This document shows positions 43,055 through 50,183 of a DNA stretch of 54,622 nt, in pieces (positions within the stretch are counted from its first letter, which is position 1; every line of letters begins with the position of its first letter). Source of the stretch: Hydrogenophaga sp. (lineage in GTDB: Bacteria > Pseudomonadota > Gammaproteobacteria > Burkholderiales > Burkholderiaceae_C); assembly GCF_028698005.1 (NCBI RefSeq), contig NZ_JAQVEJ010000002.1:1-54622 (forward strand). Reading direction: 5' to 3'. The notes under the pieces were generated by a model. That model was given only the letters and a program-made list of their open reading frames with translations, was not told the DNA's origin and searched no databases. The translations under genes were made by a program, and so were the position numbers.

Positions 43055-44339
43055 CCAGCTCCCGCATCGACGGCCGACGCGAGGGCACCGCGTCCAGACA
43101 GGCTTCGACCCAGGGCTGCAGGCGTGTGGCCCACGCCGCATCGGACGGCGCCAGGCGCTGCAGCAGCTCGTCCATCAGGCAGCCGAACGCCCGCACCTCC
43201 AGTGCCCGCAGGGCATCGGCCACGGGCGCTTGGCCGGTTGGCAGCACCGTGGCGGCGCCGAAGTCGCCCAGCACCGCCTCGCCCGAATCCGGTGAAACGT
43301 GGATGTTGTGCGCGTAGAAGTCGCCGTGCATGACGCTGCGGGCATGCAGGTGGGCGAGCGCGGCGGCCATCGCCCCGAGCCACCCACGCACGGCCTGTCC
43401 ATCGAACAACTGACCCGGGGCGTACACATCGCGCGTGCAGCTCTCGAAACTGGGCGGGCTGGCCAGGGCCACATGTCCGGCCGGCAGCAGGGGCATGAGC
43501 ACGCCCTGCATCCCGTCGGGATGGCCCTGCATCTGCGCCGCCGGCGTGACCAAGGCCGGATGATGGCCGGCGATCAGGCTGGCCCGCCATTCGTCCTCGG
43601 GCCGCCCATCGCTGGTCACCGCCCCCTTGAACAGTTTGAGTGCCCACGACCGCTGCCCGGTGCCCGCCTCGCGCACCCGGTAGATGTCACCCGAGGCCCC
43701 CCCGCCCAGACGGTCTTCCACCACCAGATGGTGCCAGGGCACCACCGGCAGCGCGGGTGTCTCCGGGCACGGCCAGCCCAGCGGATTGCCCGACAGGGCC
43801 AGCCAGCTCAGGCGTGGCAATTCGGTCAGCCAGGCAGGCAGTCGGGGCAGCGCATTGGCGGACAGCCGCAACAGCTCCAGCCGGCGGGCGTCGGCCAGAG
43901 AATCCGGCAGGGCCTGCAGGCGGTTGCCGGCCAGCATGAGTTTTTGCAGGGCCGCCCGCTCACCCAGAGCGACCGGCAGTTGCGTCAGCCGGTTGTCGGT
44001 CAGGATCAGCCAGCGCAGCCGGGCCGGCAGGGCCTGCGCCGGCACGACATCGATCCGGTTCGCCTTGAAGCCCACCATCTCCAGCGCAGGGCAGTCGCCC
44101 AGGCATTCGGGCAGATGGGTGAAATCGTTGTCCGAGCAGAAGATGATGCGCAGGCGCCGCAGGCGGCCGAGGTCGTCCGGCAGTTCCGACAGCCGGTTGC
44201 CGCTGAGGTTGAGCACCTCCAGGCTGTCGGCCAGTTCGAAGATCTCGCGCGGAAACCGGGTCAGGCCGGCCGAGAGATCCAGCCGGCGCGCGCCGGCCAA
44301 TTGTCCGGTGCGCAATTGTTCGAGTGTGTGCGTGGGCAT
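43038..44339 (-). CDS. Leucine-rich-repeat protein kinase family protein
   Basis: A 433-residue cytoplasmic protein. Residues 16-190 form about seven leucine-rich repeats of about 23 residues (SLEVLNLSGNRLSELPDDLG type). Residues 206-433 are a eukaryotic-like kinase domain: glycine loop LGGGASG (211-217), Lys235 in ALKLF, catalytic loop HGDFYAHN (His338, Asp340, Asn345) and DFG at 359-361. The activation segment is very short and no APE motif is seen, so it may phosphorylate small molecules or a narrow set of proteins. The ATG at 44339 was chosen over a more distal in-frame start. LRR-kinase fusions of this type occur in several proteobacteria; targets are unknown. Confidence 0.87.
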   Translation of the reverse strand: MPTHTLEQLRTGQLAGARRLDLSAGLTRFPREIFELADSLEVLNLSGNRLSELPDDLGRLRRLRIIFCSDNDFTHLPECLGDCPALEMVGFKANRIDVVPAQALPARLRWLILTDNRLTQLPVALGERAALQKLMLAGNRLQALPDSLADARRLELLRLSANALPRLPAWLTELPRLSWLALSGNPLGWPCPETPALPVVPWHHLVVEDRLGGGASGDIYRVREAGTGQRSWALKLFKGAVTSDGRPEDEWRASLIAGHHPALVTPAAQMQGHPDGMQGVLMPLLPAGHVALASPPSFESCTRDVYAPGQLFDGQAVRGWLGAMAAALAHLHARSVMHGDFYAHNIHVSPDSGEAVLGDFGAATVLPTGQAPVADALRALEVRAFGCLMDELLQRLAPSDAAWATRLQPWVEACLDAVPSRRPSMRELATVLG

Positions 44340-44475
44340 GCGGTCATTGTCGCCAATGCCCGCGCCGATGCCTGCCAGTTTGCAACGTTCTTTGCACGCA
44401 CATCGCTGCAGATTTACAAGCGGGACACGTCCGGGGCGCAACATGAAGGCTCACCAACACCCAGAGGAGTTCTCC

Positions 44476-44919
44476 ATGCAACGCCGACACCTGATCCGAA
44501 CGCTGGTCGTCACCGCGCTGGGCGGCACGGCCCTGTCTGCCATGGCACAAGGCCCGCACGGCGGACCGCCACCGCATCCGGGACCGAACCGTCGGCCCCC
44601 CGGACATGCGCCCCATCAACCGCCGCGTCCGCCGGCACAGATCCACCGTCCGGTGCCACCGCCACCCCCGCGCCATCCGCAGGCCGCTCCGGGACACCGG
44701 CCTCCACCGCCGCCCTACCACTACAACGCGCGTGGCCCCGAATTCCGCAAGGGTGCACGCCTGCCCGGGTACCTGCGCCACCAGAACTACTTCGTGACCG
44801 ACTACCGCATCCACCGGCTGCCGCCACCACCCGCCCGCCACCACTGGGTGCAGGTCGGCCCCGACTACGTGCTGGTGAACGGCTACGGCCTCATCATCAA
44901 CGTGGTGATCGGCCGCTGA
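44476..44919 (+). CDS. RcnB family periplasmic protein with proline-rich region
   Basis: A 147-residue exported protein (signal peptide ending LSAMAQ near residue 25). Residues 26-85 are rich in Pro, His, Gly and Arg. The C-terminal part (GARLPGYLRHQNYFVTDYRI, then HHWVQVGPDYVLVNGYGLIINVVIGR) is the RcnB domain. RcnB in E. coli helps nickel and cobalt homeostasis; the histidine-rich linker here could bind metals, but most RcnB-like proteins are uncharacterised. AGAGGAG precedes the ATG. Confidence 0.83.
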   Translation: MQRRHLIRTLVVTALGGTALSAMAQGPHGGPPPHPGPNRRPPGHAPHQPPRPPAQIHRPVPPPPPRHPQAAPGHRPPPPPYHYNARGPEFRKGARLPGYLRHQNYFVTDYRIHRLPPPPARHHWVQVGPDYVLVNGYGLIINVVIGR

Positions 44920-44999
44920 GGCGGGCCACCCGGGGCAGGCCAGCCGGGTTCGTGGCAGCATGATGGCCCGAGACACATTCCTCTCAGACGACGTCACAC

Positions 45000-45584
45000 A
45001 TGAAAACGACCCGACTCCTTGCCCTGGCCCTCGCACTGGGCCTGGCCGCCTGCTCGCGCGATGCCGGTGAATCGGCCTCAGCCTCCGCGACGGCGCCATC
45101 CCAGGCCATTGCCCGTGCCGACGCCGTGGAGGCGGTGGCCGCCCGCGGCAGGGGTTTCACGGCCGGTGCGCTGATGAGCGCCCAGGTGGTCTATGTGCTG
45201 TTCGACCCGCAATGCCCGCACTGCGCGCACCTGTGGGAATCCTCCCAGCCCCTCATGGATCGCGCCCGCTTCGTCTGGCTGCCGGTGTCGCTGCTCGGCC
45301 CCAAGAGCCTGCCCCAGGGTGCGGCCATCCTGCAGGCGGCCTCGCCCGTCCAAGCCATGACGGCCCATGAGCAGTCACTGCTCTCGGGCGCCGGCGGCAC
45401 CTCGGCTTCGTCGAGCATCCCCGACGACATCGAGCAGGCCATCCGCGCCAACACCCAGTTGCTCAACGACCTGGGCGCCGATGCCGTGCCGTTCATCGTG
45501 ACGCGCCATCGCCAGAGCGGCGAGGTCGTGACGCAGGCCGGCTCGATGGGCACCGAGGCGCTGGCCAGGCTGATCGGCCTGTGA
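45000..45584 (+). CDS. Thioredoxin-fold lipoprotein, DsbG/DsbC-like
   Basis: A 194-residue lipoprotein (lipobox LAA-Cys18). After a Ser/Ala-rich spacer (20-40) comes a thioredoxin-like domain with the redox motif CPHC (72-75) in VLFDPQCPHCAHLWE. A cis-proline is present in DAVPFIVTRH. The separate dimerisation domain of DsbC and DsbG is missing, so it is a minimal form. It probably reduces or isomerises disulfides at the cell envelope. It follows the RcnB-like gene by 80 bp. Confidence 0.83.
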   Translation: MKTTRLLALALALGLAACSRDAGESASASATAPSQAIARADAVEAVAARGRGFTAGALMSAQVVYVLFDPQCPHCAHLWESSQPLMDRARFVWLPVSLLGPKSLPQGAAILQAASPVQAMTAHEQSLLSGAGGTSASSSIPDDIEQAIRANTQLLNDLGADAVPFIVTRHRQSGEVVTQAGSMGTEALARLIGL

Positions 45585-45598
45585 CCGGTCGCCGGCGC

Positions 45599-46243
45599 TC
45601 AGATGCCGGTCTCGACCATGTGCAGGAGCCGGGCGCCCAGGGCCTGGCGCATCGCCACGGGCGCGTGTCGCAGCGGCCCGTCGATCATCAGCAGCGCCAT
45701 ACCGTGCACCGTTGACCAGGCCAGGAACTCGGCACCCGGTCGTCGCTCGGGTGGCAGCACGCCGGCCTTCACCATCTCGTCCAGTGCATAGCTCAGCAGC
45801 TCGAACGGGTTGAGCCCCTTCTCGGCCGTCCGCGCCGGGTCCGCCGGCATCTGGACGTCAAAGGCGCCGGACGCAAACGCGGTAAGGAACCAGCCCGTCT
45901 CGGCCTGCGCGAAGGACAGGTATCCCCGCCCCACCGCGGCCAGCATCGCCCGCGACCGGGCCGCCAGGTCCGGCTCCGCCTCCGCGCGCTTGAGCTCGCG
46001 CTCGATCACCTCGGCCAGCTTGCCCAGGGCCGCGGCGCGCACGGCCTCAAACAGCGCCTGGTGGCTGGAGAAGTGGCGGTACGCCGCGTTCGGCGCCACG
46101 CCGGCACGGCGCGTGGCCTCGCGCAGGACCACGGCCTTGGGGCCGCCCTCGCGCGCCAGCGCCAGACCGGCGTTGACCAGTGCGGCGCGCAGATCGCCGT
46201 GGTGGTAGGTCGATCGCGCCTGGGGACGGCGGGCCGTGGCCAT
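45599..46243 (-). CDS. TetR/AcrR family regulator
   Basis: A 214-residue repressor. The DNA-binding domain is at residues 13-60: YHHGDLRAALVNAGLALARE, then LREATRRAGVAPNAAYRHFSSHQALFEAV, the classic TetR helix-turn-helix. The C-terminal ligand domain is of the type with a short WxxVHGMALL helix. It is divergent from a six-gene VOC/SRPBCC cassette, and two matching operators lie between them, so it very probably controls itself and that cassette. Ligand unknown. Confidence 0.92.
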   Translation of the reverse strand: MATARRPQARSTYHHGDLRAALVNAGLALAREGGPKAVVLREATRRAGVAPNAAYRHFSSHQALFEAVRAAALGKLAEVIERELKRAEAEPDLAARSRAMLAAVGRGYLSFAQAETGWFLTAFASGAFDVQMPADPARTAEKGLNPFELLSYALDEMVKAGVLPPERRPGAEFLAWSTVHGMALLMIDGPLRHAPVAMRQALGARLLHMVETGI

Positions 46244-46297
46244 GGTGGGGATTCAGCGAGCGGAAAACAAAAAATTACGCCTCATCGGACAAACGAT

Positions 46298-46312
46298 GTG
46301 GACAGCGTCCAT
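46298..46312. promoter_or_regulatory. TetR operator 1
   Basis: GTGGAC-AGC-GTCCAT, arms matching in 5 of 6 pairs. It lies 54 nt from the tetR start and 47 nt from the divergent cassette start. A second copy lies 30 bp away, about three helical turns, so two dimers could bind on one face. Confidence 0.7.
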
Positions 46313-46327
46313 TTTAGCCCCTAGGAT

Positions 46328-46342
46328 GTGTACATCGTCCAC
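46328..46342. promoter_or_regulatory. TetR operator 2
   Basis: GTGTAC-ATC-GTCCAC, the same element with one arm mismatch. It lies 17 nt before the first cassette start codon, where a bound repressor would block transcription or translation start. Both operators share GATGTG or GATGTGT immediately at the left. Confidence 0.7.
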
Positions 46343-46359
46343 AAGCATGGGGACCCACC

Positions 46360-46863
46360 ATGGCCCGGATCGTTTCGCGCATACAGCCCTGCCTGTGGTT
46401 CGACACCCAGGCGGAAGAAGCCGCCCGCTTCTATGTCAGCGTCTTTCCCCACTCGCGCATCCTCAGCGTGACGCACTACGGCGAAGCGGGCAAGGAAGAG
46501 CATGGCAAGCCAGCCGGCTCGGTCATGACGTTGTCCTTCACGCTCGACGGCCAGGACATGCTGGCCCTCAACGGCGGCCCGCACTTCAGCTTCACCCCCG
46601 CGGTGTCGCTGATGATCCACTGCGACAGCCAGGCCGAGATCGACCACTACTGGGATGCACTGACCGCCGGCGGCGACCCCGCCGCACAGCAGTGCGGCTG
46701 GCTCACCGACCGCTTTGGCCTGTCATGGCAGGTCACCCCGCGCGACTGGGAGCAAATGATGAACTCGCCCGACCACGCCGCGTCGCAGCGCGCCATGCAG
46801 GCACTCATGAAGATGAAGAAGCTCGACATCGCCGCGTTGCAGGCGGCCTATGACGGGCGCTGA
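46360..46863 (+). CDS. VOC family protein, PhnB-like
   Basis: A 167-residue PhnB/3-demethylubiquinone-methyltransferase-like VOC protein. The signature IQPCLWFDTQAEEAARFYVSVFPHSRI starts it, with SVMTLSFTLDGQDMLALNGGP and the C-terminal GWLTDRFGLSWQVTP. VOC proteins carry two beta-alpha-beta-beta-beta units and often bind a metal or hydrophobic ligand; the PhnB-like group has no firmly known reaction. It is the first gene of the TetR cassette and ends 28 bp before the next start. Confidence 0.87.
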   Translation: MARIVSRIQPCLWFDTQAEEAARFYVSVFPHSRILSVTHYGEAGKEEHGKPAGSVMTLSFTLDGQDMLALNGGPHFSFTPAVSLMIHCDSQAEIDHYWDALTAGGDPAAQQCGWLTDRFGLSWQVTPRDWEQMMNSPDHAASQRAMQALMKMKKLDIAALQAAYDGR

Positions 46864-46891
46864 CCCACCCACCAACGGCAAGGAGACCCAC

Positions 46892-47314
46892 ATGGACATC
46901 ACCGTCGAAACCCGTGTCAAAGCCCCCGTGGCGCAGGCCTGGGCCGCCTGGAACGATCCGCGCGCCATCGAGCAGTGGAACGCCGCCTCGCCCGACTGGC
47001 ACACACCCCGCGCCAGTGTCGATCTGCGCGAGGGCGGCCGGCTCATGGCCCGCATGGAGGCGCGCGACGGCAGCGAAGGCTTCGACTTCGTGGCCACCTA
47101 CACCCGCATCGAACCCGGGCGGCTCGTCGAGTACACGATGGACGACGGGCGGCGGGTGCGTGTCGAGTTCCATCCCTCGGGCAGCGACACCACCGTGCGC
47201 GAGACCTTCGAGGCCGAGAACGTCTATCCCCCGGAGATGCAGCGCGAGGGCTGGCAGGCCATCCTCGACCACTTCGCCCGCTACGTCGAAGGCCGTGTCA
47301 CGGCCGGGACGTGA
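46892..47314 (+). CDS. SRPBCC (AHSA1-like) protein A
   Basis: A 140-residue START-like fold protein. VETRVKAPVAQAWAAWNDPRAIEQWNAASPDW is the usual beginning of activator-of-Hsp90-ATPase-like SRPBCC proteins, and the C-terminus QREGWQAILDHFARYVE the long ligand-cavity helix. AAGGAG lies 8 nt before the ATG. Such proteins bind hydrophobic ligands; its ligand is unknown. One of three SRPBCC proteins in this cassette. Confidence 0.87.
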   Translation: MDITVETRVKAPVAQAWAAWNDPRAIEQWNAASPDWHTPRASVDLREGGRLMARMEARDGSEGFDFVATYTRIEPGRLVEYTMDDGRRVRVEFHPSGSDTTVRETFEAENVYPPEMQREGWQAILDHFARYVEGRVTAGT

Positions 47315-47333
47315 TCCTCTCCGGGAGCCAGCC

Positions 47334-47801
47334 ATGCGGCACGACGAGCGCACCCTGAGCACATCCCGCACCCTGCCCTTCACGCCACAGGCCATCTACG
47401 GTGCGTTCGCCGCGCCCGAGCTGCTGGCGCGCTGGTGGGGGCCTGCGGGCTTCACCAACACGTTCGAGACCTTCGAATTCCGGCCCGGTGGCCGCTGGAC
47501 GTTCGTCATGCACGGGCCGGACGGCACCGACTACGCCAACAGCAACCGCTTCGAATCACTGGAACCCGACCGGCGGGTCGTCGTCCGCCACGATGGCCAG
47601 CCCTTTTTCACGCTGACGATCAGCCTGACACCCGTCGGCGGCGGCACGCTGCTGGAGTGGGATCAGACCTTTGACGACGCCCAGACCGCAGACGCCGTCA
47701 GGCATCGCGTCGACCCGGCCAACGAGCAGAACCTCGACCGCCTGACCCGGGTCCTGAACGACACGATCACCACCCACCCCCCACCGGAGGCCACACCATG
47801 A
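47334..47801 (+). CDS. SRPBCC (AHSA1-like) protein B
   Basis: A 155-residue SRPBCC protein. TRTLPFTPQAIYGAFAAPELLARWWGPAGFTNTFETFEFRPGGRWTFVMHGPDG is the canonical AHSA1-like region. It differs clearly from proteins A and the later SRPBCC gene, so these are not recent copies. Its stop overlaps the next ATG by 4 nt. Confidence 0.88.
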   Translation: MRHDERTLSTSRTLPFTPQAIYGAFAAPELLARWWGPAGFTNTFETFEFRPGGRWTFVMHGPDGTDYANSNRFESLEPDRRVVVRHDGQPFFTLTISLTPVGGGTLLEWDQTFDDAQTADAVRHRVDPANEQNLDRLTRVLNDTITTHPPPEATP

Positions 47802-48184
47802 AACCCAATCCCATCGTCTGGTTCGAAATCTACGTGCAGGACATGGCTCGCGCCCGCCGCTTCTACGAGACCGTGTTCCAGTGCACGCTGGAGCCGCTGG
47901 CCGCCCCCGAAGGCGAGGCCAGCAGCATGGACATGCTGAGCTTTCCCACGGAAATGAACGCCCCCGGCGCCGGCGGCATGCTGGTGCGCATGGAGGGCGT
48001 CCCGCCCGGCGGTGGCGGCACGCTGGTCTACTTCGGCTGTGAGGACTGCGCGGTGCAGCAATCCCGCGTGGAAGCGGCCGGCGGCCGGATCCACAAGCCC
48101 AAGTTCGCCATCGGCCCCTACGGTTTCTGCGCACTGGTCGTGGACACCGAGGGCAACTGCATCGGGCTGCATTCGATGGCCTGA
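47798..48184 (+). CDS. VOC family protein
   Basis: A 128-residue glyoxalase/bleomycin-resistance-like protein. WFEIYVQDMARARRFYETVFQ begins the first unit, and GGTLVYFGCEDCAVQQSRVEAAGGRIHKPKFAIGPYGFCALVVDTEGNCIGLHS forms the second. It is coupled to SRPBCC protein B through ATGA. Ligand and reaction unknown. Confidence 0.88.
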   Translation: MKPNPIVWFEIYVQDMARARRFYETVFQCTLEPLAAPEGEASSMDMLSFPTEMNAPGAGGMLVRMEGVPPGGGGTLVYFGCEDCAVQQSRVEAAGGRIHKPKFAIGPYGFCALVVDTEGNCIGLHSMA

Positions 48185-48229
48185 GCGCCAGCACCCGTCC
48201 TTGAACCACCCCTTGCCGAGGAGAACCCC

Positions 48230-48676
48230 ATGTCCACCGGAACCGTGCGCCTACACCGCGTGCTGCGCACCACGCCCGACAACGTCTTCCGCGCCTTCAC
48301 CGATGGCGCGGCCATGGCCAAGTGGTTGCCGCCCTATGGTTTCGTCTGCCACGTGCACGAGCACGATGGCAAGGTTGGCGGCCGCTTCAGGATGTCGTTC
48401 GAAAACTTCTCGAACGGCCAGCGCCATTCGTTCGGCGGCGAGTACCTGGCGCTCAGGCCCGGTGAACTCGTCGAATACACCGACCGCTTCGACGACCCGA
48501 ACCTGCCCGGCGAGATGCACGTGAGCGTGAAGCTGCGCGCGGTCTCCTGCGGCACCGAGATCCACATCGAACAGTCCGGCATCCCCGAGCCCATCCCCAC
48601 CGAGGCCTGCTACCTCGGCTGGCAGGAGTCGCTCATGCAACTTGCCCACCTCGTCGAACCCGACATCACCGGATAA
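48230..48676 (+). CDS. SRPBCC (AHSA1-like) protein C
   Basis: A 148-residue SRPBCC protein: VRLHRVLRTTPDNVFRAFTDGAAMAKWLPPYGF at the start and CYLGWQESLMQLAHLVEP at the C-terminal helix. GAGGAG lies before the ATG. Third member of this fold in the cassette. Homologs are commonly found with VOC and DUF1428 genes, but their ligands are unknown. Confidence 0.87.
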   Translation: MSTGTVRLHRVLRTTPDNVFRAFTDGAAMAKWLPPYGFVCHVHEHDGKVGGRFRMSFENFSNGQRHSFGGEYLALRPGELVEYTDRFDDPNLPGEMHVSVKLRAVSCGTEIHIEQSGIPEPIPTEACYLGWQESLMQLAHLVEPDITG

Positions 48677-48686
48677 GGAGCCCCTC

Positions 48687-49061
48687 ATGCACTACGTCGA
48701 TGGATTCGTCTTGCCGGTGCCCCGCGGCAGACTCGATGAGTACCGCGCGATCGCGGACAACGCAGGCAAGGTCTGGCTGGAACACGGCGCCCTGCAGTAT
48801 TTCGAATGCGTGGCCAACGACGTGCAGCCCGGCAAGCTCACCTCGTTCCCGCAGTCCGTGCAGCTCAAGGACGACGAGGTGGTCGTGTTCGCGTGGATCG
48901 TCTACGCCTCGCGCGCCGAACGCGACCGCATCAACGCGCTGGTCATGCAGGACCCGCGCATCACCTGCACCAAACCCGAAGACATGCCCTTCGATGGCTC
49001 GCGCATGTTCTGGGGTGGTTTCACCGGGATGGTCGAATGGGGCTGGGGCAGCCCGTCGTAG
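48687..49061 (+). CDS. DUF1428 family protein
   Basis: A 124-residue protein of DUF1428, a dimeric alpha/beta-barrel-like family. YVDGFVLPVPRGRLDEYRAIADNAGKVWLEHGALQYFEC and SRMFWGGFTGMVEW are the family hallmarks. AAGGAG precedes the ATG 6 nt away. It is the last gene of the TetR cassette. No function is known for the family. Confidence 0.9.
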   Translation: MHYVDGFVLPVPRGRLDEYRAIADNAGKVWLEHGALQYFECVANDVQPGKLTSFPQSVQLKDDEVVVFAWIVYASRAERDRINALVMQDPRITCTKPEDMPFDGSRMFWGGFTGMVEWGWGSPS

Positions 49062-49186
49062 CGCACCCATCCACAGCCGGCGTGGTGACGTCACGGCCCT
49101 GCGGCAGTACCCATGTGCCTGCAGGCAGCCGGGGTGGCGGCGGATAATTCCTCCGTTCCACTTCGACACACAAGGACTTCACCACG

Positions 49187-49603
49187 ATGCGACTCCTTCA
49201 CACCATGCTGCGCGTGGGCAACCTGCAGCGCTCGATCGACTTCTACACCCAGGTGCTGGGCATGCAGTTGCTGCGCACCTCCGAGAACCCCGAGTACAAG
49301 TACTCGCTGGCCTTCCTGGGCTTCGACGGCGGCAACCCGGGCCAGGCCGAGATCGAGCTGACCTACAACTGGGGCACCGAGCAGTACGAGATGGGCACCG
49401 CCTACGGCCACATCGCCATCGGCGTGCCCGACGCCTACGCCGCCTGCGAGAAGATCAAGGCCGCGGGTGGCAACGTCACGCGCGAGGCCGGCCCGGTCAA
49501 GGGCGGCTCGACCGTCATTGCCTTCGTCACGGACCCGGACGGCTACAAGATCGAGCTCATCCAGCGCGACGACGATCAGGCGGGCGGCAAAGGCCTGCGC
49601 TGA
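49187..49603 (+). CDS. gloA: Lactoylglutathione lyase (glyoxalase I)
   Basis: A 138-residue glyoxalase I that turns the methylglyoxal-glutathione adduct into S-lactoylglutathione. [51 protein letters not shown] and [14 protein letters not shown] are the family blocks; His5, Glu near 56, His near 74 and Glu near 122 are the metal ligands of the nickel-type enzyme. It is 125 bp behind the VOC/SRPBCC cassette and probably has its own promoter. Confidence 0.95.
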   Translation: MRLLHTMLRVGNLQRSIDFYTQVLGMQLLRTSENPEYKYSLAFLGFDGGNPGQAEIELTYNWGTEQYEMGTAYGHIAIGVPDAYAACEKIKAAGGNVTREAGPVKGGSTVIAFVTDPDGYKIELIQRDDDQAGGKGLR

Positions 49604-49622
49604 CCCCCACCGGCCTGCCGGT

Positions 49623-50183
49623 TCACCAACTGCGCACGGGCCCGGTGTCGATGTGAACGAACTGCTCGCGCGGGTAGTAGCCGACGCCGCCGGCGCGCAG
49701 TGACAGCGCCGCCGCGCGAAGATCGGTCAGCCGCGTGCCGGGCAGGCGCACATCCACGGCGCGTCCGTCCATGTGCAGGCTGCGTTTGGCCACGCCACCA
49801 CCGGGCGCGGCGCGCAGCATCTCGTTGGTGGCCGGTGAACGGTAGCCCGAGATGATCTCGAAGGGACGGGTGTTGCCCAGGACACGGTGGATCTGGTGCA
49901 ACAGGTCGTACAGGCGCGGGTCCATGCGGCCGATGTCGCCGCTCCGGTGATCGCGCAGAAACCCGCCCAGCTCACCCAGCGCCCACGGGTCGTACTCATG
50001 GCCGATGGCATACACCAGATCGATGTCTTCGTGCGTGTGGGTGTGATGGAGCGCCAGACGGCGCGGCGACGGTGCGGCCATGGCCCGTGCCACCGAGGGC
50101 GGCAGGGTTGCCGCGGCCACCGTCCCGGCGGCAGCCGACAGCCAGCGCCGGCGGGACATGCGCGCATGCTTCAGACCCGCCAT
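49623..50183 (-). CDS. YcbK-like DUF882 peptidase-family protein
   Basis: A 186-residue exported protein of the DUF882/YcbK (M15-like) group. MSRRRWLSAAAGTVAAA from residue 9 is a twin-arginine signal. The mature domain has ISGYRSPATNEMLR, KRSLHMDGRAVDVRLPG (His and Asp metal ligands) and FVHIDTGPVRSW (HxD). It likely cleaves or binds peptidoglycan peptides. GGAGGG precedes the ATG at 50183, and the gene overlaps the L,D-transpeptidase gene end by 13 nt, as ycbK follows ycbB in enterobacteria. Confidence 0.9.
   Translation of the reverse strand: MAGLKHARMSRRRWLSAAAGTVAAATLPPSVARAMAAPSPRRLALHHTHTHEDIDLVYAIGHEYDPWALGELGGFLRDHRSGDIGRMDPRLYDLLHQIHRVLGNTRPFEIISGYRSPATNEMLRAAPGGGVAKRSLHMDGRAVDVRLPGTRLTDLRAAALSLRAGGVGYYPREQFVHIDTGPVRSW

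Noticed and set aside
44580-44730. Proline/histidine-codon-rich stretch that looks repetitive
   Set aside because: It is a low-complexity linker inside the RcnB-like coding region, not a DNA repeat or CRISPR array; units are irregular.
49085-49094. Palindrome GTGACGTCAC between DUF1428 and gloA
   Set aside because: A single 10-bp palindrome is expected by chance in a window of this size, and no second copy or promoter context supports it.
49609-49622. Hairpin ACCGGC-CT-GCCGGT between gloA and the ycbK-like gene
   Set aside because: The loop is only 2 nt, the stem overlaps the end of a coding region closely and there is no T-tract on either strand.
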